Source: Candidatus Bathyarchaeota archaeon (GTDB taxonomy: Archaea > Thermoproteota > Bathyarchaeia > Bathyarchaeales > Bathycorpusculaceae). From it: a DNA stretch of 64,000 nucleotides. Every line of letters starts with the position of its first letter. Position 1 is the stretch's first letter. The notes beneath the pieces are model-generated. The model was not told the origin of the DNA and searched no databases. It saw nothing but the letters and a program-made list of their open reading frames with translations. Below, piece after piece: positions 62,666 to 64,000 of the stretch. Where the stretch lies: NCBI GenBank assembly GCA_026014545.1, contig JAOZIH010000001.1, forward strand, positions 186,001-250,000. Reading direction: 5' to 3'. The position numbers and the translations under genes were made by a program.

Positions 62666-63399
62666 ATGAGCCAATATAAAGGCATTATTTACCATGCACC
62701 AATGAAAAGTCTTAACGAGGATGTTGCGTTACTTCTTGGGCTTCATGCTGGTGATGGATGGCTTTCAGACAAATGGGGATTATGCTGTGAACAACAGGAC
62801 AGCAACATGTTTCTTCGCGTGATAGAACTTGTTAGAAACGTATAGGCGTTGAACCAATAAAACCTGTGAAATGCTCCTCTGGAAAGGCGGTTATGATTAG
62901 AAGTGGACAATCACAAGTGATAGCTTTTTTCAAGTTTTACGGGTTCCCTCAAGGGAGAAAAGCTGGAATAGTTAGTATTCCAAAACAAATTCTCGAATCA
63001 ACTGATGTGAATATACTGAAAGCATTCTTACTGGGGTTATTTAGTACAGATGGATGCTTCAGTTTTCAGGCTAACCGCGGACCAAGAGTTGAAATTCAAG
63101 TCAAAAGTAAAAAATTGAGAGATGATTTCGTCAGCCTTGCAAGCAGACTTGGCTTCTCATTTAGAGAATATACATATTTTCCACCCAATGGCAAAAATAA
63201 ATCACCATTACATGTTGCTTACACAACGCAGAGAAAACAAGTGATTAGATGGATGGTTGAAATAGGCTCAATCAAAGATTCAGATATCAAGCATTATCAA
63301 GAATGGAAAAAATTAATAGAATGGAATATAGTTTTTAGAGCAAAGGGCAGGGGTAGCAGAGCCTGGCCAAACCCGCACAAAAGCACAAAGGGGGCTTAA
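62666..63399 (+). pseudogene. LAGLIDADG homing endonuclease, frameshifted
   Basis: The first frame (ATG 62666) encodes VALLLGLHAGDGWLSDKWGL, the first LAGLIDADG helix, and ends at TAG 62843-62845. The next frame continues from about 62842 as IGVEPIKPVKCSSGKAVMIR, then FLLGLFSTDGCFSFQANRGP, the second LAGLIDADG motif. A one-base loss near 62840 separates them. Such enzymes cut intron-less copies of their host gene and are encoded in archaeal tRNA and rRNA introns. The ORF runs on into the following tRNA-Leu gene and ends in its intron-like insert. Confidence 0.8.
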
Positions 63400-63459
63400 T
63401 GCGCGGGACTCAAGATCCCGTCTCCTAGGAGTACGTGAGTTCAAATCTCACCCCCTGCA
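63347..63459 (+). tRNA. tRNA-Leu(CAA) with a 28-nt insert in the D-loop
   Basis: Acceptor GCAGGGG/CCCCTGC with discriminator A, D-stem GCA/TGC, anticodon stem CGGGA/TCCCG with loop CTCAAGA (anticodon CAA), variable arm TCTCCTAGGAGTAC and T-arm GTGAG/CTCAC. Removing 63372-63399 gives a standard 85-nt type II tRNA. The insert begins CCCGC, complementary to GCGGG at 63403-63407 in the next exon, and AAGC/GCTT within it forms an inner helix, similar to a bulge-helix-bulge. It therefore looks like a non-canonical intron. The homing endonuclease ORF stop lies inside it. Confidence 0.85.
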
Positions 63460-63644
63460 CCAATGAGTTTTAATATTTTTGGTACGTGTAGCAAAGAAAA
63501 TCGAGATAGCTCATTTCAAATCGATAAAAAGAATTTCAATGATAATGGTTTATTGAAATCAAAACGCATATCGCATAGTTTTGCAAAAATTCTATATCTA
63601 AATAAAAATGTGTTTTGAACTAGGACGCCGATATTGCTGTCGTT

Positions 63645-63684
63645 CATATTAGGTGGTTCGCAGGTTCAAATCCTGCCCGCTGCA
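63645..63684 (+). tRNA. 3' half of the interrupted tRNA
   Basis: CATATTAGGTGGTTC resembles a variable arm, then GCAGG-TTCAAAT-CCTGC (63660-63676) is a perfect T-arm, and CCGCTGC (63677-63683) plus A73 completes the acceptor stem of the 5' half at 62591. GTCGTT just before it (63639-63644) also pairs with AACGAT (62613-62618) in the 5' half. No tRNA body lies immediately upstream, so this is not an independent gene. Confidence 0.65.
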
Positions 63685-64000
63685 TCATAAAACTGTTCTT
63701 TGATGAAAATGGTTTCTTCTAAGCCTCGGAAATGCTCATCTCCAGTGACAACCTTGCCTTTTACGCTTCTGGCTGTGCACAGAATTATTGAGTCTGCCAA
63801 GCTCCAGCCCTTCACTTTCTTCTTCATTTCCACATCAATCTTGCCTGCTTCGGCGGCGGTCTCAAAGTCCAACTCAATTATTCGGCTTTTTGCCCTGATG
63901 AACTCTAGGCGCTTCATTCTTCCCTCCGGCGTTTCGTTGCCAATAGCGATTTCTTATAGCAATTTTCTGCTGATTTCCGCAACAACTATCGTTGGAGTTG
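63666..64000 (-). pseudogene. PIN-domain (VapC-like) gene with in-frame stop, running off the window
   Basis: The frame is open from the window edge as TPTIVVAEISRKLL, meets TAA at 63954-63956, then continues in the same frame as EIAIGNETPEGRMKRLEFIR and on to KGWSLADSIILCTARSVKGK and VTGDEHFRGLEETIFIKE, the C-terminal half of a PIN toxin like the complete VapC at 23741. The expected Arg codon has become a stop. The C-terminal FYDAAGRI reads antisense through the tRNA T-arm, so the original stop has been lost or replaced where the gene meets the tRNA 3' end. Confidence 0.75.

Overview
The window is chromosomal DNA from an archaeon. It carries one-piece RNA polymerase A and B genes, DNA topoisomerase VI, the Rrp4/Rrp41/Rrp42 exosome, a proteasome alpha subunit, SBDS, Orc1/Cdc6, ABCE1, KEOPS subunits, pyruvoyl arginine decarboxylase and type II tRNA-Leu genes. 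Together with gene content such as the 2-hydroxyacyl-CoA dehydratase-like operon, the unsplit RpoA points to a deep TACK lineage, most likely Bathyarchaeia-like. That placement is inference; no marker tree could be run.

Layout. 1-8.3 kb: end of pyrI, small zinc proteins, MazG, then sugar and polyamine metabolism (galT, debranching enzyme, DUF89, tpiA, Nudix, pdaD). 8.4-11.8 kb: orc1/cdc6, a winged-helix regulator and moaC-moaB-moaA. 11.9-24.9 kb: accessory region with a doubly frameshifted membrane-anchored protein, tRNA-Leu(CAG) whose 3' end and downstream flank are duplicated 1 kb away, a broken PIN gene with a small downstream partner, a PQQ-propeller surface protein, ZIP/NikR, an ABC exporter, VapBC and a TIR-like gene stopped by an in-frame UAG. 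24.9-29.3 kb: an ATP-dependent reductase-type operon (polyferredoxin, one dehydratase-like subunit, two activator ATPases, ferredoxin). 29.4-33.8 kb: the psmA-SBDS-exosome-L37Ae-Pcc1 information-processing cluster. 34-52 kb: PRTase, Cgi121, THUMP protein, asparaginase, a 22-residue acidic micropeptide, ABCE1, topo VI, aIF5B, radical SAM plus MoaD-like protein, inositol-phosphate synthase, PGI/PMI, SPOUT methyltransferase, presenilin-like protease, P1, iron-sulfur flavoprotein and AfpA. 52.2-60.2 kb: rpoB-rpoA(fused)-rpl30e-nusA. 60.2-64 kb: a long spacer with a dispersed repeat, a surface protein, then tRNA halves enclosing a broken homing endonuclease and an intron-bearing tRNA-Leu(CAA), ending in a broken PIN gene.

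The most unusual features are: (1) the 62.6-63.7 kb locus, where two tRNA halves with a perfect 7-bp acceptor match lie about 1 kb apart and enclose a LAGLIDADG gene and a complete tRNA; (2) tRNA-Leu 3' fragments and TTTRCYRGYAAA palindromes around the 12.8-17 kb region; (3) the reductase operon with a single dehydratase-like subunit and a dedicated membrane polyferredoxin; (4) the micropeptide gene at 37.0 kb; (5) a 62-bp dispersed repeat in matching orientation ahead of two unrelated genes.

Core genes are intact, whereas five accessory genes carry stops or frameshifts. This may be real decay or assembly indels, and read mapping would decide.
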